The notes under the pieces were generated by a model that worked only from the letters and a program-made list of their open reading frames with translations, was not told where the DNA came from and did not search any database. This document shows positions 1-11,564 of a stretch of 64,000 bases of DNA, piece after piece. The position numbers and the translations under genes are program-made. Positions within the stretch are counted from its first letter, which is position 1. Each line of letters starts with the position of its first letter. This DNA is from Castor canadensis (Eukaryota > Chordata > Mammalia > Rodentia > Castoridae): positions 162,988,542 through 163,052,541 of the forward strand of contig NC_133392.1 of the NCBI RefSeq assembly GCF_047511655.1. The letters are read 5' to 3'.

Positions 1-74
1 GACCCAGGTTCCCCAGCACATGGAAGCCCCATGGCTTGTTGCCTACTTTCCTCTGTCACCCTCCAGGTACTCAC

Positions 75-2520
75 AAGTGCAGGTTGGGCAGAGCAGCTTG
101 TAGTGGATAGTACTGAGGACTCCAGGAGGGAGTGGCTGGTGCGGGTGGAGTGGGGTGCTGGGCACCCCGAGTCCCAGCTGGTCCGTCCATCCGAGGAGAG
201 AGAACCTCGGCCACCACCCATAACCTGGGCAGCCAGATGTGAGCTGGGTGGCCAGATCCCTTCCCAATTACCCATGCCTGCATCCACCCCTCTGCCCCCG
301 TTTGTACCACTACTCAGAACCTCACCTCTGTGGGCCCCTGAAACCCTTGGAAGCTCTCAGGGCTGGGCAGCAGTGGGGGGCCATCCCTACAAGAGACTGT
401 GCGGAGGCAGAAAAGCCAGTGGCTGTAGTCCTCGTAGCTGGCACACACCACACGGATGGTGTTGATGAGGCGGCCTGGAATACAGACACAGGTTGAGGCC
501 TGCAGGACAGTGTACCCTGTACCCAACAGAGCCCCCATCCATGATCTGGGGCATGTACCAGGCTCACAACCCCCTTCTAGCAGCCCAGCCAGGCCAGGGG
601 CAGAGTCAGAGTCTGGGGTGGGACCTCACCTTCGATCAGGAATGAGCGTATCTGTTTCTCTTTCTCTTCCAGGTTGATATGGATGGCACTCAGTGGCAGC
701 TCCCCCTGTGGAGCAGGGAGTGAGGACTTGGCCTTCATCAGGGGTACTCCAAGTGCCTGCCTGGCCCCATCCTTCTGTCTTGCTCCAGAGCTGGGTTGGA
801 CATCTTCACTTCTGCTTGCTGGTGGACCCTCGCCAGCCCATGGCAAGATGCAGACAGATGCTTATGGGGACTGGTCCCTGGCAGTGTTTTTCAGTAACTA
901 TGAGTGCATACTAGCTCAGAGGCACTGGGGAAAACACACATGAAGGACTCCCAGGAGCAGCCCCACTCCATGGAGTGGCTTGGCTGGTGGCTGTGGACCC
1001 TCCAGGACAAGATGAGATGTGCAGAGTGGGAACTCTTCTGCCTCAGAACAAGACCAGACTGACCAGGACAATGGGGCCAGACGGGCGGGGCCCTGTGTTC
1101 TGTCCCAACAGGCCTCGAAATACAGGTTTCTCTGAGTCGTGGCCCCCACCTCACACAGGGTGCCTCCCTGTGGGCAGGTCCATGTGAGGAGGACCCACCT
1201 TAAAGCCAAGCCCATCTGGCTCCTCAGAGAAGATGGCTAGGGATGCCGGGTACAGAACCAAGAGCCTGTCCCACTGCTCCTGCAAGGAGTCAAGGAATGG
1301 AGTAGGGCTAGGCACCCAGGGCAGGGCCCCACCTGCTGCATGCATCCTTCTCCATCTCCTTGCACCCCCTTGCCCCCTTCACCCACCTGGGAGGGCAGGT
1401 GCTGCAGCTTGACCCTTGATGCACAGATGGCGCTGCCCACCAATTCCCGTCCTGATGCCCTCTGCAGCTGGGTCAGTCGCTGCTGCAGAGCCCAGGGAAG
1501 CTTATCCCCATGGGATACCTGGGGAAGAGGAGGTCAGGGGCAGGCCAGAAGAGTTGGGATGGTGGAGGGGATGGCAAATTCCTGGCACTGACCTGTGGGG
1601 TGACCTGTAGGGGTGCCGAGTGACAGCGCTGCAGTCCCCCCATGAGAGCCATCTGTTTCTCCAGGTGGTAGAGCCAGAGACTAAGCTCAGCCTCACTGCG
1701 GCAGAGAACGAGGAGGGGGGCGGGTAGTGGCCCTGGAGGTGGGGGCAGAGAAGCCAAGTGGACTGTAGGGGTTGAGCTTGGAATCCCCAGAAGCTCACAG
1801 GAAAGTTCCCTCTCCAGCAGCTCCACACAGACCCCAGGGCTGGGTTGGGAGATGCCCACCACACACCTGTGATCTGGAAGGCGTGCTCTCTGGACCCCTC
1901 GAGTGGGTAGATGCTCAGCTCTGTCAGAGGTAACAGTCCCTGCCAGAGCACAGGGTAGGAGGGGCTGCAGGGACTCCCAAGAGGCGCAGCCATCCCCTTT
2001 CTTTGCCCATGCCCCTCACCTGGAATGTGAGTCCTTCAGAACCATGGGCCTGGAAGTAGAGGTGGGAGGGGAACAGCTCCAGGTAGCAATCACTGATGTC
2101 CTAAGGGAGGGGAGGGTTGCCAGTCTCAGGGTCTGGGGGCCAGGCCTCAGGCTAGCAGAGATGTTGATCCCTGAACATACCCTCACCTGGCTGTGCTGGA
2201 ACCGCAACTGGACCTTGGCATAGTGCACAACCTTGCCCAGGTTCCTCACAGGCATCCTGCTTCGCCCCTTCTTGAACACACTCAGGAATGGCTGCTCCAG
2301 GTTTTCTGGCTGACTCTGCAGGCCTGGAATGTCCTGGGGGAGCAGGGTTCAAGGGAAGGGCCAGATGGGGCCAGAGACCCAGCTAATATACAAACCACAA
2401 TCCTGTACAGGCCTGGGCTGTTCACACATGGTCACAGAAATACATGTATCAAGGACACACATGTATGTGCAGGCCTACACATATACTCATACTCTTCACA
2501 AGACAACAGTGGCAGAATAT

Positions 2521-2572
<52 letters not shown>

Positions 2573-5352
2573 CTGGTTAGGCTGCCTGGTCTATGGCAGA
2601 CTAGGTTGTGTTTGTCATTTAACCTTCCCAGACTTCTCAAGGAGTTTTGGGGTGTCTGTATGAGATAGTACTCTAAAGCCTCTCATGTCTCCAGTGTCAT
2701 CTGACAAAAGATTTAATACCTGGTTCTATGAAAAACAAATAAATGAAAACAAAGACCCCAAGGCTCTGATTTATAACATTTTCTTGCTATAAATAATATT
2801 CCTGACACTGCCCATTTCAAGCTACCAACACAATGCCCATGAACTTGGAGTTGGGAAGAGATGTTACAGTCAGCTCTTATGAACCTATCCAAGCATGCAC
2901 TTTATCTCATTCATAGTAGAAGTCAAAGTGCTAGCAATGACCTGAGAGGTTCTCTATGACTTGCCCCTCTCCAACTGCCCCCCTCATTTTCCCTCACATC
3001 TTAGGACCTTTCCATTTACTGTCCCTCTGCTGGGAGCATTCAGTCCCAAATTCCCACCTTGCCCCTTCAGGGCTTTGCTCAGATTGCTCTGGATACCCTT
3101 GTAAAACTCCAACCTTACTTTTCTCCTTAGTACTGATTTAATTTGCCTTACTGTATTTTTTGTTGTTGTTTGTATTATCTATCTCTATAATGGGAATGGG
3201 AGCACCATAAAAAGAGATCTTGGTCTATTTCATTCACTGTTTTGTTCCCAGAGTCTTGGATAGGGCCTGGGATGTGCTGGGGGCAGGGGTGGGAAGGTGG
3301 GGGGTGGGTTCTGCAGTCTTCTGAAAGGAGGGAGGGAGGCTTAACATCTATACAACACTTACCCAGTCCTGGCATAGAGTTCTTTATAAATCAGAGGTTT
3401 GATATCACATTATGGTTAGGTAGGGACCAGTGCTGATGGGCTTGGGAAGGCTGTGATTCACTGGCTTAGGGGTAAATTGAGGTCCTTTAGGACCTGTCCA
3501 GGGCCCCCAGCATGGGCTGCTGTGCCTCTGACAAGCTGCACTGTCCCTTGGATAGGCCCAGGAATGTGAACAGACACACAACTCCTGTCCTCCCTGTCTC
3601 TGGGTGGGGCCTCCCGTATTCACACCCAGTGTGGGAACTGACACCAGATGACATCCGTGAAAAATAGGCCATGAATCAGGAAGGGCCATGCAGCTGGTCC
3701 TGGGGCCCAGGTTCAGTCTTGGGGTACAAGAGAGGACTCAGTTTAAAGTGTGACAGGGCCAGCTCTAGCATAGGTGCAGAAGCCACTCAGAGTCCAGGTG
3801 CAGGGCCCAGGAGCACCTGCTCCATTCTGGGTCCAGAGCCCTGCCTCCTGAGGTTCAGATGCTGTGTCCTAGTTAAGGAGGACCACTAGGGCCAACATGC
3901 CTTATGAAACTCCCTTCCAGGGTCACACTGTATCCTGGGACTGGACAGTGAGTCAGGGTCTGAGATGTGGCCATACAGAAGGACCTCACTCTGGACATGC
4001 CAGTCCCCCTTTTTCTGTCCACTTCTCTGAGGCAGCATTATTTCTGAAGCAGGCACCTGCCTGCATGAAGCCCTGGTACCTCAGAAAGCTGGAGATGGAG
4101 TGGCACAGGCTTCTTAGCCTGGTTGGAGCACATAGCAAAGGTGGGCTCTGGAAGTCCCACCAAAGTGTACAGGATGAGGCCAATACCTAGCCCCTGGTCC
4201 AGTGTCACAAACATCCTCCTTATGGAGCTTCTGGTGCCACCACACATAACAGAGCCCTGCCCACTTGGTGGGTGTGGTCCCGGGAGGGCACAGATGGGAG
4301 GCACTCCTGTCAGACATACAGCCTAGGTTCCTCCCAACCCAATGCCAACAAAATTGGGAAAAGGGGCCCTAAAGTTGTCCCCCCTCAGCTAGCCCTGAGA
4401 CGCATTAGGGGCTGGGGGTGGACAGGGGCGTGATCGCCTGCCTCTTCTGCCAGAGTGGCCTATCGGTGCTCAGGGGGTTGCTCCTTGCTTTGTGGAGGAG
4501 GGGCGTCAGCTTAGAATGTAACAGTAGCTGTGGGCTGCTGACACTGGGAGAGGGGTGTAGCAGCTTCCTGCTAGACGCCCCCCTGGGAGAAACGGAGGCC
4601 TGGAGTAGGCAGCAAGTTGGCTCCCTATTCACTGGCAACCCCTTACTCTCTCAGTGACCCCTGACACGGCTAAACATAGATGCTGCACTCGGCCCATGTA
4701 TTGGTGGGGGCGGGTGGGCGCGGCCCCCTCTGAGTACAGCATACCGAGGCCCCGCCCGGCCTGCACGGCTCACCACTGACTCAGTGCAAGTCTCGGTTTC
4801 GCTCTTGGCCCAGACTTTCGGGGGATGAGCTTCCAAGGGCGGGGCAGTGTCCATTTCCTTACCTGGCCTTGGGTCTGAATCCCCCAGGTTGACAGGGAAG
4901 ACCCAGAGCTGCGTGAAAATGCGACGTACACACTGTCACGCACACGGTGACACACGTAGTCATACAAGGGAGCGCAAAGCTGCACTCAGACACCAGGCGC
5001 AACACGTGGGGCCTCAAGGTGGTGCACAGACCACCCAGGCAGCTACGCTCCAGCGGGACACACCCCTCTGCTCACCGTCCCGGGGATGTAGTGGAAGATC
5101 TTGTCCGCGGCGGTGTCACTGTCCAGGCGGGCCTCAGTGCCAAGCAAGCTGGGCAGTTTCCTCGCGCTGTCCTCTCTGGGGACAAGGGAAAGGGGGCTCA
5201 TGGCTTGGCACTGACAGCAGGTTGAGGGAGACCCTCTACCCACATGGCCAGGCCCGCTCCCCCCCTCACCTATTCCCCTTCAAAGAAGGCTTTCTGGAGA
5301 AGGAGGCCCGCAGCCTCCTGGGGGTCTGGGGCACGCAGTGGTTGTTCCCCAT
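75..5352 (-). CDS. PLEKHN1: PLEKHN1, pleckstrin homology domain containing N1 (5' eleven coding exons; 3' end outside window)
   Basis: Coding exons on the minus strand, 5' to 3': 5270-5352, 5076-5175, 2187-2333, 2020-2100, 1867-1939, 1605-1732, 1387-1518, 1199-1279, 630-705, 326-474, 75-224. All have GT/AG borders and stay in frame, giving 400 residues; human PLEKHN1 has about 611, so the C-terminal third lies left of the window. The start gives MGNNHC, which fits the family's MGNSHC and is a plausible N-myristoylation plus palmitoylation signal. Residues of about 95-195 and 240-330 form two PH-like segments, the second holding VHYAK-downstream blocks such as QWDRLLVLYP and RVVCASYEDY. The family is also known as CLPABP: it binds cardiolipin and phosphatidic acid, associates with mitochondria and is linked to apoptosis. 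The exon 6/7 junction is the least certain: an in-frame donor 12 nt further on (near 1593) would add four residues. Intron 2 (2334-5075) is the only long intron. Confidence 0.95.
2523..2568. repeat. (CA)n microsatellite in PLEKHN1 intron 2
   Basis: An uninterrupted run of 23 CA units. On the minus, transcribed strand it is (TG)n. Likely polymorphic. Confidence 0.98.
2935..3285 (+). repeat. LINE/L2 relic in PLEKHN1 intron 2
   Basis: The stretch follows the known L2 3' end: a pyrimidine-rich segment on the pattern 'ctctgctgggagcattc', then 'cagggctttgctcag', then 'ataatgggaatgggagcacc', 'tttcattcactgttttgttc' and 'tagggcctgggatgtgctgg'. It is old and diverged. Apart from this and the CA run, I see no exon in the rest of intron 2 (3290-5075). 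Confidence 0.7.
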
Positions 5353-5597
5353 GGGTGGCAGCGGCTGGTCTAGATCCTGCTGGTGGATAGGTCTGGGCCT
5401 CTATGTCCGTAGCCTCATGCCCAGGCCTCCTGCAGGCGGCGGGAAGGGCGGGGCTGTGGGATGCCCTGCCCCTATTCAGGGCCCAGCAGGAGGAGCCTCT
5501 TTGGGAGAGGCTTGGCTCCTACCTGAGCGCAGGCCAGCCTTGGGGCAGCAGAAGGGCATCTCTGATGGGGACAAGAGCCCCAGCTAAGCCTCTGGTC

Positions 5598-5603
5598 TTT
5601 ATA
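5598..5603 (-). promoter_or_regulatory. TATA box of PLEKHN1
   Basis: The minus strand reads CCTATAAAGACC here, a consensus TATAAA about 245 bp upstream of the PLEKHN1 start codon. Transcription would begin near 5570, giving a 5' UTR of roughly 215 nt without a needed upstream exon. A TATA-driven start fits a gene with restricted tissue expression. The start site itself is inferred. Confidence 0.6.
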
Positions 5604-6254
5604 GGAGGGTTCAGAAGAACCTGGTCTGTGAGTATACTGACTGTTCAGATTGGGGGTGCCTGGGTACTGCAGCTTGGTGAACCCAGGGACCCCCTCCTTC
5701 TAGTTGCATGTCCCGTCCCCCCCCAACCTGAGCACACATCCTATTTCCAAATTAACCCCAGTTGGTCTCTGAGTCACTAGTGACTGTAGGGGGCATGAGC
5801 TAACTCTCAAGTCTCTGAAGCAGGAGTTTGCAGTATGGTGAGACGGAAGCCAGATGCATTCCCTTCTCCTCCTGCCCCCTGCGCCAACTTCCTCTCCTGC
5901 CTGGCCAGGCCCAAGACAGGGTTCCCAAGGCTTAACCAAATGCAGGAAGGAGGCCACAGGCCTCCTAGGTAAAGATGAGCTGCGGAGGACTGTTTTCCAC
6001 ACGAACCCCTTTCCTCCAGAGCCTGTTAGGACCAGGCTAGCAGCCAACCTTTGCTGGTCCACAAGTATCCCACAGATTCTTTGACAAAAAAGTGATGCCC
6101 TGGACATTAACACATCTCAGCTGGGCTGAACACTTACATTTGCCTGCAGACCCTCACCCTGGCTCCCAGATAGGATTCAAGGCTGTGCTGCAGGCCCCAT
6201 AAGCAGAGGGGACAAAAAAAGGCCAGAGATGGACACTCAGCCTCAGGCCCACGG
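5604..6254. other. Intergenic interval between PLEKHN1 (5' side) and KLHL17 (3' side)
   Basis: No exon, RNA gene or clear repeat seen. PLEKHN1 starts at its right-to-left edge and KLHL17 ends just to the right, so both genes run the same way. Any upstream PLEKHN1 control elements should lie here. Confidence 0.6.
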
Positions 6255-6269
6255 GGCCCAAGAAACATG

Positions 6270-6275
6270 TTTATT
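6270..6275 (-). terminator. Poly(A) signal of KLHL17
   Basis: AATAAA on the minus strand (ACAATAAACATG), about 660 bp past the KLHL17 stop codon. Cleavage is expected near 6250-6260. No competing canonical signal was seen between the stop codon and this site apart from the AATAAATAA-complement stretch at 6729, which is ATTTA-type in the transcript. Confidence 0.85.
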
Positions 6276-6728
6276 GTTCAAGTTGGCTCATATTGCTGTG
6301 TAGGGTCTGAGTGCATGGTGTGTGCCCAGTTCCATGTAAGACCCAGAAAAGACACCGCACTGCAGACAGGAAATAAGTCTGCTTTTTGCCTTCCTGGGGT
6401 CAGTGCCTGGCGGGGCCAGGTAAGTGCAGTGTGCGAAGCATTGGCTGGGGGTCTGCATCTTCTTAGAAAGCCCCCCTCCCTGCTCCTTTTCAGTTAACCT
6501 GGCTGCTGCTCTGCATCTGCCTCATGTCCATGGAGCCCAACTGGGCCGCTAACACTCCCTGCAGTGAGTGTCTTACCCCATCACTCCCTGCTGTCCCCAG
6601 GCAGGGAGCCATGTGGAAGGACACTCTGGAGGGCCATTTGGTCCCCTGCACACAGAAGAGGCGACGCTTGAGAGTAAATGCATAACTGGTAGCTGCAGTA
6701 CTGCTCATCCGTCAGTAAGTAATGCGTC

Positions 6729-6753
6729 AATAAATAAGTGCGTAGATAAATAA
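6729..6753 (-). promoter_or_regulatory. AU-rich elements in the KLHL17 3' UTR
   Basis: In the transcript sense this region holds UUAUUUAUC followed 7 nt later by UUAUUUAUU. The second is a perfect match to the nonamer UUAUUUA(U/A)(U/A) that recruits mRNA-decay factors such as ZFP36-family proteins. It lies about 190 nt past the stop codon. Function is inferred from the motif alone. Confidence 0.5.
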
Positions 6754-6937
6754 CGGCACACAAGAAAATGAACACAGGAATGAACGCAGAGACATGGACA
6801 GATGGTGCAGGAAGTCCCTGGTGGGGGCCATGACCCGCCCCCAACACACTGCCCAGGAAAGGGAGGTGCTGAGGCCCCCCTATGGGGCTTAAGGCATGTG
6901 GGAGGCTTTGGGGCCTCTATGTAGTCCATGCTGCGGG

Positions 6938-9900
6938 TCAGAGACTGGTGGATGACACCGACAGCGTGGGCGAGGAGGGTGGTGGGAAGTTGAGCAGCTC
7001 CAGCACTGCCACACCCACGCTGCTGCGCCGTGTGAACATGCAGGATGCAGCCACCCACTTGTTGGTCCTTGGGTTGTACTTCTCGATGGAGTTGAGGCTT
7101 GAACTGCCATCATTGCCCCCCACAGCATACAGCCATCCATCCATGGACACCAGATCGTGTGTGCTCCTGGGAGTGGGAGGGCTGGGGTGAGCTGCAGGGC
7201 AGAGCTAAGAGCTGAGGGGGCCCCTGGCCAAGAGAAGTTGGGGGTGGACCAGAGGGCAGGTCAAGAGAAGCTGTAGGGGTGGGGCTCAGATAGAGCTTTC
7301 TTAACCCTGGAGCTAGTCTGGTAGGGTAAAGCCAGTTATGGCGGTACAACCGCCCACCTCCCACCACCCACACCTGGCTTGCAGACCTGCGGATGTTCAT
7401 GGGTGCCACGCTCTCCCAGGCGCCAGCCTTGGGGCTGTATCTCTCCACTGAGTTGAGGCAGCTTGTGCCATCGTTGCCCCCAGCCACATAAAGGGCGCCC
7501 TCCAGTACTGCCACACCCGCTGAGCTGCGCCGGCTCAGCATGGAGGCCACAGGTGTCCATGAGTTCACCTGTGGTGATGAAGGGACAGGCTGAAGGTAGA
7601 GCCAACAAAGGTATCCCTCCTCTGCCACAACACAGACCCTGCTCCAGGGTGGGTGACTGAGAGATGGGGTGAAATGTACAGGCAGATCCCTTGAGGGGCA
7701 CAGGGGACCAGAAGGTAGAATCTAAAGCACTTGGAAGGGGATAATAGTGATGGGGGTGCATTTTGCACCTGGGGCTCGTACTTCTCCACGGTGGCCAGGT
7801 GTGATGAGCTGTCGTAACCACCCACAGCATACAGGTTCCCATCTGTAGAGAAGCAACATACCCTTGGTGATCCAGCTGGGTATGGGGGTCTGGGGGGTGG
7901 GATGGGCAGGAGAGCTGGCACCACGGGAAGTAGGCCCTGTCACCCACCGAGTGTGGCCACACGCACATATCGCCTCCGAGTGCTCATGGCAGCGATGGAT
8001 GTCCATGTTCCCGTCAGTGGGTCATATCGTTCGGCACTGTGGGCACCAGATCAGTGCTGACCCTCAGTTAGGACAGTAGGGTACTCTTGCCCCTGGACCT
8101 GCCCTTCCCAATGGAACAGCTGAAATCTCATGCTGGGTATCACCCTGACCCCAGAATCCTACCAGACTGGACAATAAGGCCTGCTAGGTGGGGACAGGCC
8201 ATTGGCTGCCTGTATGATCCTGAGCAAATATACCCTTGGGCCCAACCCCTGGACTGGAGGGAGGACCCCAGAGAGATAAAGGGGTGGAACAGAGCTCAGT
8301 CTTGCTGCTGCTGTAGCCTGTAGATGTGACTTCATGGTCATGACACAGCCTCACCTCCTATTGCTCAGCCAACCCCGCTACTACCTGTTGAGGCAGGAGG
8401 CCCCGTCATAGCCTCCAGCCGCATACAGAAGCCCGTGCAGGGCAGCTACACCCAGGCAGCTTCGTCTTGTGCCCATGGACACCTCAGGCTGCCATGTGTT
8501 GGTCACAGGGTCATATGACTCCACGGTAGCCAGGTCTGAGGTCCCATCGTAGCTGAGGGAGGAGACACAACTGATCAAGGCTGGCCTAGCACATACCAAG
8601 CCCCTGACCCAAGCCCAGCCTCTATGCTTACCCGCCCACAGCATACAGCCGGTTCCCAACAGCAGCGACTCCCACCCGGGCCCGACGTGTGGACATAGAG
8701 GCCACCACGTGCCAGCGGTCAGTTCGAGTGTCATATGCTTCACAGTCTCCATGGATGGCAAACAAACTCCCGCCACCTAGGGAAGGGGTGGCAGGGTAGG
8801 AGGGGCCCAGGGAGGTTCTCACACAATTTGAGGATAAGGGTATCTGGGCTCTAGGGGTAGGAAGAGATGGGGATTGGGTCACACTGGTGAGTCACATCCC
8901 ACAGGGTCCTTGAGAAGCCCCTGGATGGAGAGGGAGGAAGAAGCAGGTCAAGACTTGACCAGTGTGGTGGGCTGGGTTTGTGCTGTGAATAGGGGTGGAA
9001 GGTCCAGGGCAGGAACCGGAGGGGGAAGGGGCCTGGCATACCGACAGCAAAGAGCACAGGGCCGGCACCCTCACAGCGCCGGGGCCGTGTGCGGCTGGTG
9101 CCCAGGACACCCCTCTGCTCAGGTAGCAGGTGGAACTTGAGGGCCTCAATGAGCAGGTCCTTGCAATCGGGGTGATGCCTCACCAGGCTCTCAGCATCCA
9201 CGTGGCCCAGGAGGAAGTCACGGCTCAGCAGGGGAAGCCGCACACACTTCATCAGCTGGGGCAGGGGGTGCCGAGGTCAGAAAGACTCTCAGACATACTT
9301 GCCCCAGGGTCAAGACCCTGCTTAGATGCTCATACCACATGTATGATGGGTTCTTGAGACAGGTGCCTGCACTGCCCCCATGAAGTCCCTGAGCAGAGAG
9401 GCCAGGGACTCCATGAAGCATACCCAGGCCTTAACCAACTGTGTCCCCTCCCAGACACCACGGGAGCCCCAGGGCCTGGCCCTCACCCTTGGGACATGCT
9501 GCCTTCGAGTGTCCACATCATGTTTGACCCAACTCAAGACTGCACGGTAGACATCTTCTTCTGAAGGCACGTTCAGGCTGTCGCTAGAGACCAATTCTAG
9601 CACCTGGGGATGGGGGTGCTGATTTGAGACCTGGGGAGGTACCTGGGAGGGCAAGTTGGACAGGTAGGGGCTGGGGCTCTTAATGTTTCTACAAGGAGGG
9701 GGCCAAGCAAGATCAGTAGGCACCAATTTGATTCCTGGGGGAGCGGAGGCGGTTCTAGGTCCTCATTGGTCTTGGGGATAAGGGACCAGGGCAGGGATTG
9801 GGGATTATGGGCAGGGACATGGTAAGGACAAGAGTCAAAGGCAAAGACTTGGGTCATAGGGTGGAATGTGGTCAGAAGCTGGAGACAAGGTTGCAGGGCA

Positions 9901-11564
9901 CTGGTTGCTGGGTACTGGGTTGGGGTAGGTCAGAGTATGGACTGGGCCTCAGTTGGCAAGTTACCTGCTTCAGGGGCAACAGCATGAACTCCTCTGTCTT
10001 GGCCACGTCCACGAAGTGCTGCAGCACATACCTGTGTGCTGCCTTGAGCAGGTCACTGCAAGAGTGTGTGTCTGCAAAGCCTCGGATGCCCAGACAGTTG
10101 GAGGGGTCAAGCTGGCTCAGCAGGAACTTGCAGCAGGCATCCCGGACACCATTCAGCTGCAGGAGGCTGGCAGCCGGGAGCAGAGTCTGTGGGCACAGAA
10201 ATGTGATGACATAGAAGGGGCCGGGAAGCACAGAGTTACCTGGGACCAAGAAGAAGTCTGTGGAGGCTGAGGCATGGAGAGACCTGGGGCAGGAGACCCC
10301 ACAGGGGATGGGCCTGGGGCTGGGGCCACCTCACCTGCACATTGCCCTCGCCCACCACAATCTCAGCCGTGTATGCAAACTGCACCAGCTGATCCAAGGC
10401 CTGAGGATCGATGTCATGCAGCGTCACATGTGTCTGGCGACTCTCACTCATCTCATCTGTGAGGACAGGGAGTCAGGCTGGTGCCTGCCCTGGGAGATCT
10501 GCAGAGAGCCCCCTAGTGCTGCCCAGACTGTGGTACTTGCTTGTGAACATGGCGTGGAAGTAGGGGCTGCAGGAGGCCAGCACCACCTTGTGTGCGCGAA
10601 TCTCCTTGGCAGCCACGTGCAGGACTATGTCACACAGGAGGCCGCGCTGCCGCATTCGGCTCATGGCCACGAAGGCATCATGGTAGTGCCGCTTGGAGTT
10701 GTGGGCCACACTGTGGCCCTCTCGGCTCAGCAGCTGTATTGCACCCTCCATGGGGGCCGCAGGCCGGGCCTGCCTGGGCCGTGCGCGCTCTGCCTCAGGG
10801 CTGCAGGTGGGCAGGGCCAGGTCAGTTTGTGTTGTAGGGAACCACTCACCCACTCTTGGTTATTCTAGGCATGCCCGGGAGGTGTGTCCTCAGCAGTCCA
10901 TCAAGGGCCACCTTACCACTCACCCCCACCTTCCAGGGCTTCCCTGCAGCTGGACCAAACTTTCCTAAACCTTCTCTCAACTGGCCTGATGCCCTGGTCC
11001 TTTGACCTATCCAGCTTCCTCTGCCCACCATCTCTCCTGGGCTTCATGCTTCCCTTCTCAAGCCCCCTCCATGAGAAACAGACTACTGTCCTCGCTGGTC
11101 ATCCTTCTCACTCCCCAGGGGATGGGGGTCCTCAGTGTGCACTGGGCTGCAGGAGGGGCTGGAGGGAAGCTGGCCAATGCTGTCCCTCTGAAGCAGACCC
11201 CCTGCTCCATACAGCAGGCTGACCTCCCCGGATTCTCCGAGCTGACCCTCCTGCCACACTCTGCCCAAGGGTTCAAGGGTGGCCTGAGGGTCCGGACCTC
11301 CAAGGGATAGCACGGCCGCGGACACCCTGCCGGACCCGCCATGGCCGGAGCACCGAGGGGCTTGGCCGGTGAGCGGTGGCCTGCGGGCCGCCATCCCTCC
11401 CTTCATCCCTCGGTCAGTCCCTGGTTCCTTTCCTCCGCTCTCCGCCCCACTCACGCCGGTGGCTGCGGCAGCGGCGGTGGCGGCGGCGCCTCGGACCCAG
11501 GCCCCGGGCTGCCTTGCTCCGGGCTCTGCGTCCTGCCGGCCGGGCGCTCGCCGCGCGGCTGCAT
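6938..11564 (-). CDS. KLHL17: KLHL17 (actinfilin), BTB-BACK-Kelch adaptor, complete
   Basis: Coding exons, 5' to 3' on the minus strand: 11455-11564, 10541-10800, 10335-10456, 9965-10186, 9487-9603, 9042-9255, 8632-8776, 8385-8552, 7948-8036, 7769-7842, 7387-7568, 6938-7166. The sum is 1932 nt, 643 residues, against 642 in human. The start gives [16 protein letters not shown] and a proline-rich leader. BTB lies at about residues 80-190 ([19 protein letters not shown]), BACK at about 200-300 and six Kelch repeats at about 345-620, with YAVGGYDG-type blades; the end is VSSTSL. Kelch family: adaptor of a CUL3 ubiquitin ligase that binds F-actin and targets kainate receptor subunit GRIK2 in neurons. 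All introns are GT-AG except intron 2, which uses GC at 10539-10540. The gene is head-to-head with NOC2L and its 3' UTR extends to about 6255. Confidence 0.98.

Noticed and set aside
4847-5587. 246-codon plus-strand frame
   Set aside because: It is antisense to PLEKHN1 exons 1 and 2, whose splice sites and protein match are clear; GC richness keeps the reverse frame open.
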